Part shown: positions 34,098 to 43,243 of the stretch, piece by piece
Layout of the letters: the number at the start of each line of letters is the position of its first letter
How positions within the stretch are numbered: position 1 is the stretch's first letter
NCBI RefSeq assembly: GCF_000826685.1
Contig: NZ_JROO01000031.1
Span: 79,445 to 143,444 of the forward strand
Length of the DNA stretch: 64,000 bases
Direction of reading: 5' to 3'
From: Streptomonospora alba
GTDB lineage: Bacteria; Actinomycetota; Actinomycetes; Streptosporangiales; Streptosporangiaceae
Made by a program: the position numbers and the translations under genes
The notes under the pieces: model-generated
What the model saw: the letters and a program-made list of their open reading frames with translations, nothing else
Database searches by the model: none
Told to the model about the DNA's origin: nothing

Positions 34098-37000
34098 GTG
34101 TATCTGAAGAGCCTCACGCTGCGCGGCTTCAAATCCTTCGCCTCGGCGACCACCCTGCGGTTCGAACCCGGGATCACCACGGTCGTCGGCCCCAACGGCT
34201 CCGGCAAGTCCAACGTCGTCGACGCCCTGGCCTGGGTCATGGGCGAACAGGGCGCCAAATCGCTGCGCGGCGGCAAGATGGACGACGTCATCTTCGCGGG
34301 CACATCCTCCCGCGCCGCGCTGGGCCGCGCCGAGGTCAGCCTCACCGTCGACAACCACGACGGAGCACTGCCCATCGACTACTCCGAGGTCACCATCAAG
34401 CGGACCATGTTCCGCAACGGCGGCTCGGAGTACTCACTCAACGGCGACACCTGCCGGCTGCTGGACATCCAGGAGCTGCTCAGCGACTCCGGCATCGGCA
34501 GGGAGATGCACGTCATCGTCGGCCAGGGCCAGCTGGACACGGTCCTGCACGCCGGGCCCGAGGAGCGCCGCGCGCTCATCGAGGAGGCCGCCGGCATCCT
34601 CAAGCACCGCAAGCGCAAGGAGAAGGCGCTGCGCAAGCTCGACGCGATGCAGGGCAACCTCGACCGCGTGACCGACCTCACCTCCGAGCTTCGCCGCCAG
34701 CTCAAACCGCTGGGCAAGCAGGCCGAGCTGGCCCGCAAGGCCGCCGTCATCCAGGCCGATCTGCGCGACGCCCGGCTGCGCCTGCTCGCCGACGACATCG
34801 TCACCCTGCGCGAGGCGCTGGAGAAGGAGGAGGCCGACGAGGCCGCCGTGCGCAGCCGCCGCGAGGCCGCCGAGAAATCGCTGGCCGACGCCCAAGCGCG
34901 CGAGACCGCGCTGGACACCGCGGCGGGCGAGGCGGCGCCCGTGGTGGTCCGCCTCCAGGACACCTACCACGGTCTGTCCCGGCTCAAGGAGCGCCTCAGC
35001 GCCGTGGCCTCGCTGGCCGCCGAGCGCCACCGCAACCTCGCCGCCGAGCCCGAGGAGGAGCGTTCCGGGCGCGACCCCGAGGAGTTGGAGCGCGAAGCCG
35101 AGGAGGCCCGCGCGCAGGAGGAGGAGCTGCAGTACCGGCTCGACGACGCCCGCGAGAATCTCCAGAGCGCCGTCGCCGAACGGACCGCAGCTGAGGAGGC
35201 GCTCAAGGCCGAGGAGGAGCGCATCGCGGCCGCCACCCGCGCCGCCGCCGATCGCCGCGAAGGCCTGGCCAAGCTCCGCGGCCGGGTGGATGCGCTGCGC
35301 AGCAGGCTGGCCGCGAGCGAGGCCGAGGTCGAGCGCCTCGACACCGCCGCCGTAGAGGCCCGCGAGCGCGCCGAGGCGGCCCGGGCCGAGTACGAGCGCG
35401 CCCAGGCCGAGTCCGCCGGGCTCGACGAGGGCGACGCCGAACTCGACACCGAGCAGGAGTCGGCCAAGCAGCGCCTGGACGCGATGGACGCCCGGCTCAA
35501 CGAGCTGCGCGAAACCGAGCGCACCGCCGAGCGCGAGCGCGCCGCGCTCGCCGCCCGCAAGGAGGCCCTGGAAACGGGCCTCACCCGCAAGGACGGTGCC
35601 GCTGCGCTGCTGGCGGCCCAGGAGCGCCTGCCCGGCCTCACGGGTTCTGTGGCCACCCTGATCGAGGTCGAGTCCGGCCACGAGACCGCGGTCGCCGCCG
35701 CCTTCGGGGCCGCCGCCGAGGCCGTGGCCGCCGAGGACGCGGACGCCGCGCGGGCTGCCGTCGAGCTGCTCAAGAGCGAGGACGCCGGGCGAGCGAGCGT
35801 GGTGGTGGCCGGCGCCGACCCCGGCACCGCGCCGCGCGCGCACTGGCCCGGGCTGCCCCGAGGGCTGCGCTACGCCGCCGACGCCGTGACCGCGCCCGAG
35901 CGCTTGAGCACGGCGGTCAGCGCGCTGCTGGAGCGCGTGGTGCTGGTCTCCGACGCCGACCAGGCCCGCGAGCTGCTGTCGGCGCAGCCGGGCGTGCGCG
36001 CCGTCACCGCCGACGGCGACCTCTACAGCACCGGCCTGGTGCAGGGCGGCTCGGCCACCGCCCCCAGCCTGCTGGAGGCGCAGGCGGCGGTGGACGAGGC
36101 GGCCGAGCAGCTGGACACGGCCACCGCCGCGGCCGAGGAAGCGGCCGAGCGGCTGGCCGCCGCCACGAGCGAGCGCACCGAGCTCGCCGCCACCCTGGAA
36201 GAGGTCACCGCCCGGCGCCGGGCCGCCGACAAGCAGCGCAACGACACGGCCCAGCAGCTGGGCAAGCTCGGTGGGCAGGCCCGCGCGGCCGACGCCGAGG
36301 TCGAGCGCTACACGTCTGCCGCGGCCAAGGCCGCCACCGCCCGGCAGAGCGATCTGGACGACCTCGCGGCCTTGGAGGAGCGGCTGGCCGAGGCCGAGGC
36401 CCACCCCGCCGACGAGGACGAGCCCGGCACCGAGCACCGCGACGCGCTCGCCGAGCGCGCCAGCACCGCCCGTGCCACCGAGACCGAGGCCCGACTCGCC
36501 GTGCGGACCGCCGAGGAGCGGGTGCGTTCGATCTCCGGACGCGCCGACGGGCTGCTGCGCTCGGCCGAGGCCGAGCGCGACGCCCGCCGCAAGGCCGCCG
36601 AGCGGCGCGCCCGCCGGCGCAGCCAGTCGCGTGTCGCCGAGTCCGTCGCCGAGGCGGCGAGCCTCGCGTTGGAGCGCATCGAGGCCTCCCTGGCCGACGC
36701 CGACGCCCAGCGCAAGCAGGCAGAGGAGGAGCGGGCCGCCAGGGAGGCCGAGCTCAAGACGGTCCGCGCCCGGGTGCGCGAGCTGTCGGTGGAGCTGGAG
36801 AAGCTCGTCAACACCGTCCACGGCAGCGAGGTCGCCCGCGCCGAGCGCAAGCTGCGCCTGGAGCAGCTGGAGACCAAGGCCGTGGAGGAGATGGGCGTGG
36901 AGGTCTCCGTGCTCATCGAGGAGTACGGCCCCCGCGTCCCGGTCCCGCCGCCCGCCGACGCCAAGGAGGACGAGGCGGTGGCCGTACCCTACGTGCGCGA

Positions 37001-37658
37001 GGTCCAGGAGAAGCGCGCCCGCTCCGCCGAGAAGCAGCTCAACCAGCTCGGCAAGATCAACCCGCTGGCGCTGGAGGAGTACGCCGCGCTGGAGGAGCGC
37101 CACGCCTTCCTCAACGCCCAGTTGGAGGACCTGAAGAAGACCAAGCGGGACCTGCTGGACGTGGTCGAGCAGGTCGACGCGCGGGTGCAGGAGGTGTTCT
37201 CGGGCGCCTTCGCCGACGTCGAGCGGGAGTTCGCGAAGATCTTCGGCCGGTTGTTCCCCGGCGGCGAGGGCAAGCTCGTGCTGAGCGAGCCCGGCGACTT
37301 GCTCGCCACCGGCGTCGAGGTCGAGGCACGCCCGCCGGGCAAGAAGGTCAAGAGGCTGTCGCTGCTCTCGGGCGGCGAGCGCTCGCTGACGGCGGTGGCC
37401 TTCCTCGCCGCGATCTTCAAAGCCCGGCCGTCGCCCTTCTACGTCATGGACGAGGTCGAGGCCGCGCTCGACGACACGAACCTGCAGCGGCTGCTGGTGA
37501 TCTTCGACGAGCTGCGGGAGTCCTCCCAGCTCATCGTCATCACCCACCAGAAGCGCACCATGGAGGCGGCCGACGCCCTCTACGGCGTGACCATGCAGAA
37601 CGACGGCATCTCCCAGGTCATCAGCCAGAAACTGGACCGCGCCGCCCCGGGGCCGTGA
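34098..37658 (+). CDS. smc: chromosome segregation ATPase SMC
   Basis: 1186-aa condensin subunit that organises and segregates the chromosome with ScpA/B. Head: VYLKSLTLRGFKSFAS, Walker A GPNGSGKS at 31-38 and the Q-loop region. Two long Ala/Glu/Arg-rich coiled coils flank a hinge near residues 510-650 (LPGLTGSVATLIEV to the Gly-rich TGLVQGGS). The C-terminal head has the signature LSLLSGGERSLTAVA and Walker B FYVMDEVEAALDD. GTG at 34098 gives the family N-terminus; the frame open from 33972 is upstream noise. Complete and normal. Confidence 0.96.
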   Translation: MYLKSLTLRGFKSFASATTLRFEPGITTVVGPNGSGKSNVVDALAWVMGEQGAKSLRGGKMDDVIFAGTSSRAALGRAEVSLTVDNHDGALPIDYSEVTIKRTMFRNGGSEYSLNGDTCRLLDIQELLSDSGIGREMHVIVGQGQLDTVLHAGPEERRALIEEAAGILKHRKRKEKALRKLDAMQGNLDRVTDLTSELRRQLKPLGKQAELARKAAVIQADLRDARLRLLADDIVTLREALEKEEADEAAVRSRREAAEKSLADAQARETALDTAAGEAAPVVVRLQDTYHGLSRLKERLSAVASLAAERHRNLAAEPEEERSGRDPEELEREAEEARAQEEELQYRLDDARENLQSAVAERTAAEEALKAEEERIAAATRAAADRREGLAKLRGRVDALRSRLAASEAEVERLDTAAVEARERAEAARAEYERAQAESAGLDEGDAELDTEQESAKQRLDAMDARLNELRETERTAERERAALAARKEALETGLTRKDGAAALLAAQERLPGLTGSVATLIEVESGHETAVAAAFGAAAEAVAAEDADAARAAVELLKSEDAGRASVVVAGADPGTAPRAHWPGLPRGLRYAADAVTAPERLSTAVSALLERVVLVSDADQARELLSAQPGVRAVTADGDLYSTGLVQGGSATAPSLLEAQAAVDEAAEQLDTATAAAEEAAERLAAATSERTELAATLEEVTARRRAADKQRNDTAQQLGKLGGQARAADAEVERYTSAAAKAATARQSDLDDLAALEERLAEAEAHPADEDEPGTEHRDALAERASTARATETEARLAVRTAEERVRSISGRADGLLRSAEAERDARRKAAERRARRRSQSRVAESVAEAASLALERIEASLADADAQRKQAEEERAAREAELKTVRARVRELSVELEKLVNTVHGSEVARAERKLRLEQLETKAVEEMGVEVSVLIEEYGPRVPVPPPADAKEDEAVAVPYVREVQEKRARSAEKQLNQLGKINPLALEEYAALEERHAFLNAQLEDLKKTKRDLLDVVEQVDARVQEVFSGAFADVEREFAKIFGRLFPGGEGKLVLSEPGDLLATGVEVEARPPGKKVKRLSLLSGGERSLTAVAFLAAIFKARPSPFYVMDEVEAALDDTNLQRLLVIFDELRESSQLIVITHQKRTMEAADALYGVTMQNDGISQVISQKLDRAAPGP

Positions 37659-37800
37659 CGCTTGTCTCCGTCGGCCGTGCAGCGACCGGGAGCGGCGGGG
37701 GTGCCGCAACGGCATCCGCGGAATCACGGCTGTGCCGTATCCGCGCAGCTCAAACCCCCGCAATCCCCCGCCCTCGGACGCGCCGGGCGAAGCGGTTAAA

Positions 37801-37945
37801 GTGGACACGGTGCTCTGCGGTGCGAATCCGCAGGGCAACGGCATCGTGCGAGCGAAGTCCGGTGCGGGACCGCTGGTCCCGCGAATCCGGCGCTGCCCCG
37901 CAACTGTGAGACCCGCCCCGGCGGGCGAGCCAGGTCGCCTCCCCG
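37801..37945 (+). ncRNA. cobalamin (B12) riboswitch
   Basis: The conserved core is plain: CCGGTGC (37859-37865), GCGAATCCGGCGCTGCCCC and GCAACTGTGAG (37901-37911), preceded by a GGTGC...GGGCAAC limb from 37809 and followed by a B12-box-like GAGCCAGGTCGCCT (37927-37940). It lies about 100 nt before the btuF-like gene. High cobalamin should shut off the uptake genes, probably by hiding their AAGGAG site at 38033. Confidence 0.9.
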
Positions 37946-38043
37946 ATGCCGCGGCCGATTGTCCTCGCGGGAGGGCGGACCGCACCGCGCAGCGCGCGGG
38001 CTCCGCCTCTCTGCCGCGCCCATCGAGACCCAGAAGGAGCCCC

Positions 38044-38988
38044 GTGCCAAGCGCACGCCGTCTGCCCGCTGCACTGCTGCTGGCAGCACTCACGCTCTCC
38101 GCCTGCGGCGGCACGCAGAACTCCGGCCAGGACCAGGAGACCTCCGGCCAGGACGCCGGCTTCCCCGTGACCGTGGAGGACCCCTCCGGCGAGGTCACCA
38201 TCGAATCCGCGCCGAAGCGCATCGTCTCCCTGTCGCCCACCGCCACCGAGATGCTGTTCGCGGTCGGTGCCGGAGACGAGGTCGTCGCCGCCGACGAGCA
38301 CTCCGACCACCCCGAAGAGGCGCCGACCACCGACCTGTCCGGATTCACCCCCAGCATCGAGGCGATCAGCGAGTACGATCCCGACCTGGTCGTGCTGGCC
38401 CGCGACGCCGAGGACGCCGCCAAGCAGCTGCGCAAGGTGGACGTCCCCGTGCTGCTGATCCCCGCCGCCACGACCCTGGGCGACGCCTACGACCAGATGC
38501 GCATGCTGGGCGAGGCCACCGGCAACCCCGACCAGGGGGCCGAGGTCGCCGACCAGGTGAAGAGCGATGTCGACGCGATCGTGGAGGAGACCGCCGACGA
38601 GGTCGGCGACGCCGATCTCAGCGTTTACCACGAGTTGGACGAGGCCATGTACTCGGCCACCTCCGACACCTTCATCGGCCAGGTCTACGACCGCTTCGGG
38701 CTGGAGAACATCGCCGACTCCGCTGAAGACGCCTCCGGCGGTTACCCGCAGGTGTCCGCGGAGTACGTCGTCGACCGGAACCCCGACCTGATCTTCCTCG
38801 CCTACGGCGGGAAGAACGTGGTCGAGTCCGTACGCGAGCGCCCCGCGTTCGACGGTGTCGCCGCCGTCGAGAACGACGGCGTCGTCAAGCTGGACGCCGA
38901 CGCCTCCTCGCGCTGGGGACCGCGCGTGGTCGACCTGGCCGAGAGCGTCTCCGATGCCGTCACCGCCGCCGCTGCCCAGGAGGGGTAG
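38044..38988 (+). CDS. btuF: cobalamin/corrinoid ABC transporter substrate-binding lipoprotein
   Basis: 314 aa. Signal peptide with lipobox LSAC (Cys near residue 21), then a class III (BtuF/FhuD-like) binding fold: VTVEDPSGEVTIESAPKRIV, LSPTATEMLFAVGAGDEVV and IEAISEYDPDLVVL are typical, with a long helix joining the lobes. The riboswitch immediately upstream makes cobalamin or a corrinoid the likely ligand rather than a siderophore. GTG at 38044 has AGAAGGAG. The permease starts 6 bp after its stop. Confidence 0.9.
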   Translation: MPSARRLPAALLLAALTLSACGGTQNSGQDQETSGQDAGFPVTVEDPSGEVTIESAPKRIVSLSPTATEMLFAVGAGDEVVAADEHSDHPEEAPTTDLSGFTPSIEAISEYDPDLVVLARDAEDAAKQLRKVDVPVLLIPAATTLGDAYDQMRMLGEATGNPDQGAEVADQVKSDVDAIVEETADEVGDADLSVYHELDEAMYSATSDTFIGQVYDRFGLENIADSAEDASGGYPQVSAEYVVDRNPDLIFLAYGGKNVVESVRERPAFDGVAAVENDGVVKLDADASSRWGPRVVDLAESVSDAVTAAAAQEG

Positions 38989-38994
38989 CGCGGC

Positions 38995-40029
38995 GTGCGG
39001 AAGAAGCAGGCGGCCTGGCTCTGGCCGCCGCTGGGACTGGCGCTGCTCGCCGTGTGCGGGCTCGTGGGCGTGGCCGCCGGCGCCGCGGACATCGGTCCCG
39101 CCGACATCGCCGCCGCGCTGCTGGGGCACCTGCCCTTCGTCCCCCTGTCCTCGCCGCTGAGCGGACTCCAGGAGGCCGTACTCGTCGAACTGCGCCTGCC
39201 CCGCGTTGTGCTGGGCGCGCTGGTCGGCGGGTTGCTGGCCAGTTCCGGAGCCGCCTACCAGGGTGTCTTCCGCAACCCGCTGGCCGACCCCTACCTGCTG
39301 GGGGCGGCCGGCGGCGCGGGACTGGGGGCCACCCTCGTTCTGGCGTTCGGCACCCAGGTGCTGGACTCGCCGCAGGCGGTGGTTCCGGTGGCGGCCTTCG
39401 CCGGCGCACTGGTGGGCGTGGGCGCGGCCTACGGGCTGGGCACCGTCGCGGGCGGCAGCGGCACGACGACCCTGGTGCTGGCCGGAGTGGCGGTGTCGTC
39501 GTTCCTCTCGGCTGCCCAGAACCTGGTGCAGATGCTGCGCACCGAGGAGCTGCGCCGCATCTACGCCTGGATGATGGGCGGCCTGGGCAACGGCGGCTGG
39601 GACGACGTGGCGATGATCGCGCCCTACGCCGCTCTCAGCGTGGTGGTGCTGATGGGCTGCGGATACCTGCTCGACCTGCTCGCACTGGGGGACGAGAAGG
39701 CCCTCAGCCTCGGGCTGAACGCCACCGGCGCGCGGTTGCTGGTGATCTCCGCGGCGTCGCTGGCCACCGCGGCCGCGGTGTCGGTCAGCGGCCTGATCGG
39801 TTTCGTGGGGATCGTGGTTCCCCACATCGTGCGGCGCCTGGTGGGTACCGGATACCGGATGATCCTGCCCATGTCGCTGCTGAGCGGCGCCGCGTTCCTG
39901 GTGTTGGTCGACGTCGCCGCCCGGACCGTGATCTCGCCCGCGGAGCTTCCGCTGGGCGTGGTGACCGCGTTCGTCGGTGCTCCGTTCTTCGTGTTCATCC
40001 TGCGGACGACACGCAGCAGAGGGACCTGA
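38995..40029 (+). CDS. btuC: FecCD-family permease of the B12 uptake system
   Basis: 344-aa permease with about ten membrane segments. ELRLPRVVLGALVGGLLASSGAAYQGVFRNPLADP in pieces matches the FecCD/BtuC signature (LRLPR, GAAYQ, NPLADP), and VSGLIGFVGIVVPHIVRRL is the coupling region for the ATPase. No ATPase gene follows: the next gene is ftsY. The system must borrow an ATPase encoded elsewhere. GTG start 6 bp after btuF. Confidence 0.9.
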   Translation: MRKKQAAWLWPPLGLALLAVCGLVGVAAGAADIGPADIAAALLGHLPFVPLSSPLSGLQEAVLVELRLPRVVLGALVGGLLASSGAAYQGVFRNPLADPYLLGAAGGAGLGATLVLAFGTQVLDSPQAVVPVAAFAGALVGVGAAYGLGTVAGGSGTTTLVLAGVAVSSFLSAAQNLVQMLRTEELRRIYAWMMGGLGNGGWDDVAMIAPYAALSVVVLMGCGYLLDLLALGDEKALSLGLNATGARLLVISAASLATAAAVSVSGLIGFVGIVVPHIVRRLVGTGYRMILPMSLLSGAAFLVLVDVAARTVISPAELPLGVVTAFVGAPFFVFILRTTRSRGT

Positions 40030-40153
40030 GACACCGGCGCGTGATCTGATCCGAAGGCGTGATCTGGGAGACTGGACGCCTTGTGGCTCCTCCCCGGTCC
40101 GAGGCTCGAGCGCGGCATCGGCTTCCAGGGTGCACGCACACGCTAGGAGACTG

Positions 40154-41326
40154 ATGGACTACACGATCTTCGCCGTAATCATCTTCGTCGTCGCCCTGCT
40201 GGTCGTCGGCGGCGCTTTTCTGATCCGGCCGCGGCGCTCCGGGGCCCCGCCGGAGCCTCCGGCCGAAGAGCGTGGAGAGGGTGCCGCGGGCACGACGACG
40301 GCGGAGCCCGACGAGGAGTCCGCGCAACACGAGCGCGCAGCCGGGACCGCGGTGGCCGAACCGGGGGCCCCGGCGGCAGCGGAGATCGAGACCCCGCCGC
40401 CCTCGGCGGGACGGCTCGTGCGCCTGCGCGCCCGCCTCGCGCGCTCGCAGAACGTCTTCGGCCAGAGCCTGCTGGGCCTGCTGTCGGCGGACCGGCTCGA
40501 CGAGTCGGCCTGGGAGGAGATCGAGGACACCCTGATCACGGCCGATGTGGGGGTCACCTCGGCCGCCCAGATCGTCGAGAACCTGCGGACCAAGGTCAAG
40601 GTCCTGGGCAGCCGCACCCCCGATGAGGTGCGCGACCTGCTGCGCTCCGAGCTGCTCGCCCAGATCGGCACCGACCAGGACCGCACCGTGCACACGGAGC
40701 CGCACGCGGGCGGGCCCGCGGTGGTCATGGTGGTGGGCGTCAACGGAACCGGCAAGACCACCACCGCCGGCAAGCTCGCCCGAGTGCTGGTGGGCGACGG
40801 CCGCAGCGTGGTGCTGGGCGCTGCCGACACCTTCCGCGCCGCGGCGGCCGACCAGCTGGAGACCTGGGGTTCGCGCGTGGGCGCGCCGGTGGTGCGCAGG
40901 GACGAGGGCGCCGACCCCGCGAGCGTGGCCTTCGAGGCCGTCACGCGCGGTATGGACGACCACGCAGACACGGTCATCGTCGACACCGCCGGGCGGCTGC
41001 ACACCAAGACGGGGCTGATGGACGAGCTCGGCAAGGTCAAGCGGGTCGTCGAGAAGAAGACCAGCGTGGACGACGTGCTGCTGGTGCTGGACGCCACCAC
41101 CGGCCAGAACGGACTGCGCCAGGCGCGCGTGTTCGCCGAGGCCGTCAACATCTCCGGCATCGTGCTCACCAAGCTCGACGGCACCGCCAAGGGCGGAATC
41201 GTCATCCAGGTCCAGCGGGAGCTGGGGGTGCCGGTCAAGCTCGTGGGTCTGGGGGAGGGCCCCGACGACCTGGCGCCCTTCGACCACGAGGCGTTCGTCG
41301 ACGCCATCCTCGAAGGCGGGGAGTAG
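40154..41326 (+). CDS. ftsY: signal recognition particle receptor FtsY
   Basis: 390-aa GTPase that docks SRP-ribosome complexes at the membrane. An N-terminal membrane segment (4-25) and acidic A domain (to about 85) precede the N helices and the G domain with GVNGTGKTTT, DTFRAAAADQL, DTAGRLH and TKLDGTAKGG. ATG at 40154. It is the receptor for the Ffh protein encoded at 47153. Confidence 0.95.
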   Translation: MDYTIFAVIIFVVALLVVGGAFLIRPRRSGAPPEPPAEERGEGAAGTTTAEPDEESAQHERAAGTAVAEPGAPAAAEIETPPPSAGRLVRLRARLARSQNVFGQSLLGLLSADRLDESAWEEIEDTLITADVGVTSAAQIVENLRTKVKVLGSRTPDEVRDLLRSELLAQIGTDQDRTVHTEPHAGGPAVVMVVGVNGTGKTTTAGKLARVLVGDGRSVVLGAADTFRAAAADQLETWGSRVGAPVVRRDEGADPASVAFEAVTRGMDDHADTVIVDTAGRLHTKTGLMDELGKVKRVVEKKTSVDDVLLVLDATTGQNGLRQARVFAEAVNISGIVLTKLDGTAKGGIVIQVQRELGVPVKLVGLGEGPDDLAPFDHEAFVDAILEGGE

Positions 41327-41381
41327 CCCGCGGACCGGCCCGGCCGACCGGAGGCCGCCCCTCAGCCGCCCCGCGCATCAG

Positions 41382-41444
41382 CGTTGATCTTGTACCTACG
41401 GGCACATGTGATCGCTCACAGTGACCGTAGGTACAAGATCAACG
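41382..41444. repeat. 63-bp near-perfect palindrome after ftsY
   Basis: A 20-bp perfect inverted repeat (41382-41401 with 41425-41444) encloses a 23-nt interior that folds again (CAC, bulged A, TGTGA, loop TCGC, TCACA, GTG). The whole forms one long hairpin. It is clearly less GC-rich than its surroundings and lies between convergent ftsY and the ABC permease. It could be a bidirectional terminator, or a member of an interspersed palindromic repeat family. Confidence 0.8.
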
Positions 41445-41517
41445 GGGAAACGGCACCCGCCGCCCCCCTTGGCTCACCTCGACCGCGCCACCGGCGCTCC
41501 GGTGCGCCGCTACACGC

Positions 41518-42315
41518 CTAGACGAGCACGTCGCGCCGGGCGAACCGGGCGGTCGCCGCGGCCGCCAGCACCAGCGGTACCGCGACAAGCACCGCCGTGT
41601 AACCGGGGTCGCCCCCGTTGACCAGCGGCTCGGGGTCGAGGGCGTAGTAGAACGGCGAGAGGAACCGCATCCACTCCAGCTGCTCCTGCTGCAGCGCGAA
41701 GGTGTTGCCCAGATAGCCCACCACCGCGAGCACCGCGGCGCCGGCGATCGCATGGGTCCGACGGCCGGTGACCGCGCCGACGGCCAGCGCGAGCGTGCCG
41801 TAGCAGAACCCGATCAGCGCCGTGGCCAGCGCCGCTGCCGCGAGCTTGGCCAGGGGGATCCCCAGATCCAGTGCCGGCCCCAGCGCCGCCAGCACCACCC
41901 AGATGGTGGCGCCCAGCAGCGCGGTGAACACCGCCAGCGCGGCGAAGCGCTGCACGACGACCCGGTACCGGCTGACGGGGTGGGTCAGGATCAGTTCCAG
42001 CGCGCCCTCTTCCTCCTCCCCGGCCACGGCGCGGGTGCCGAAGGCGATCGCCGCGATCGAGATGAGGATCGGGGTGAGCAGGCCGAAGACCGTCGCGCCG
42101 AGGTACCCCTCGGCCGTGGACAGGTCGCCCCAGCCCATGGCCTGCGCCAGTTGCGGCATCTGCTCGACGAAGGCGCCCATCGCCTCGCTGGTGTTCTCCA
42201 TGGACGGCCAGAACGAGCTGTAGAGCGCGGTGACGGCGGCGACGCCGATCATCCAGCCGATGATGCCGCGGCGGCTGTCCATCAGGAACTTGCCGAAGAT
42301 GTCACGCACCGGCAT
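41518..42315 (-). CDS. ABC-2 type transporter permease
   Basis: 265 aa, six predicted membrane segments, with the ABC-2 features of a long first helix followed by an extracytoplasmic loop and a conserved 'ELILTHPVSRYRVVVQRF' cytosolic coupling stretch. Its start overlaps the end of the ATPase gene by 14 bp, so the two form one exporter. The substrate is unknown; drug or peptide export is usual for this family. Confidence 0.88.
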   Translation of the reverse strand: MPVRDIFGKFLMDSRRGIIGWMIGVAAVTALYSSFWPSMENTSEAMGAFVEQMPQLAQAMGWGDLSTAEGYLGATVFGLLTPILISIAAIAFGTRAVAGEEEEGALELILTHPVSRYRVVVQRFAALAVFTALLGATIWVVLAALGPALDLGIPLAKLAAAALATALIGFCYGTLALAVGAVTGRRTHAIAGAAVLAVVGYLGNTFALQQEQLEWMRFLSPFYYALDPEPLVNGGDPGYTAVLVAVPLVLAAAATARFARRDVLV

Positions 42316-43243
42316 TGGAGCCCTCCTCCTGCGGCGCCGAGCCGCGGCCGTTGTTGTAGTGGGTGAAGAACAGCTCTTCCAGGTCGGGTTCCTCGCTGGT
42401 GAGGCTCAGCACGGTGCGGGTGGCCGCCTCTTTGATGAGTGCGTCGGGGCTTCCCTCGACGGTGCAGGTCAGCGTGGTGCCCTCCACCGAGGCGTCGCGT
42501 ACGGGATCCAGGCGGGCGAAGGCCTGGGCGTCGACGGGCTCGGCGAAGGTCATGGTGACCCTGCGCAGCGCCCGCTCGCGGAGGTCGTCCATGTCCTCCA
42601 GTGCGACGATGCGTCCGGCGCGGATGATCGCCGCCTGGTCGGCCACGTCCTGGACCTCGCCGAGGACGTGGGAGGACATGAACACGGTGCGGCCGTCCTC
42701 GCGGACCTCGCGGACGAGGGCGAGGAACTCCTGCTGCAACAGCGGGTCGAGGCCGCTGGTCGGCTCGTCGAGGATGAGCAGTCGCGGCCGGTGCATGAAC
42801 GCCTGCACCAGTCCGACCTTCTGCTTGTTGCCTTTGGACAGGCCGCGCACCGGCCGGTCCAGGTCGAGGGCGAACCGCTCGGCCAGGGACTCGATCTCGC
42901 GCCGGTCGACACCGCCGCGCAGACGGGCGAGGAACGACAGCAGCTCCCGTGCGGGGCGCCGGCTGGTCATGGGCAGTTCGCCCGGCAGGTAGCCGATGTC
43001 GCGGCGCAGGCGCACGCCGTCGCGGCGGGGATCCCCGCCCAGCAGGGTGACGTCGCCGGTGTCGCGGCGGATCAGGTCCAGCAGGATGCGGATGGTCGTG
43101 GTCTTTCCGGCCCCGTTGGGGCCCAGGAAGCCGAAGACGTCGCCTTCGGCGACGGCCAGGTCGACTCCCGACAGGGCGGTGTGGCGCCCGTAGCTCTTGG
43201 TCAGCCCGGTGCAGCTGATGACCGGTAGGGGATCGGCGGTCAT
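42302..43243 (-). CDS. ABC transporter ATP-binding protein (exporter)
   Basis: 313 aa. Walker A GPNGAGKTTT, Q-loop, signature LSKGNKQKVGL (variant of LSGGQ), Walker B LLILDEPTSGLDP and H-loop SSHVL are present, with a C-terminal domain of about 80 residues as in drug/lipid exporter ATPases. ATG at 43241-43243; the longer frame upstream is Pro/Arg shadow. Partner of the permease it overlaps. The pair lies between ftsY and amtB. Confidence 0.9.
   Translation of the reverse strand: MTADPLPVISCTGLTKSYGRHTALSGVDLAVAEGDVFGFLGPNGAGKTTTIRILLDLIRRDTGDVTLLGGDPRRDGVRLRRDIGYLPGELPMTSRRPARELLSFLARLRGGVDRREIESLAERFALDLDRPVRGLSKGNKQKVGLVQAFMHRPRLLILDEPTSGLDPLLQQEFLALVREVREDGRTVFMSSHVLGEVQDVADQAAIIRAGRIVALEDMDDLRERALRRVTMTFAEPVDAQAFARLDPVRDASVEGTTLTCTVEGSPDALIKEAATRTVLSLTSEEPDLEELFFTHYNNGRGSAPQEEGSNAGA

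Noticed and set aside
34434..38471. 1345-codon open frame antisense to smc
   Set aside because: Product of GC-rich third positions; Leu/Gly/Val/Arg-rich shadow of smc and btuF with no domain or ribosome site.
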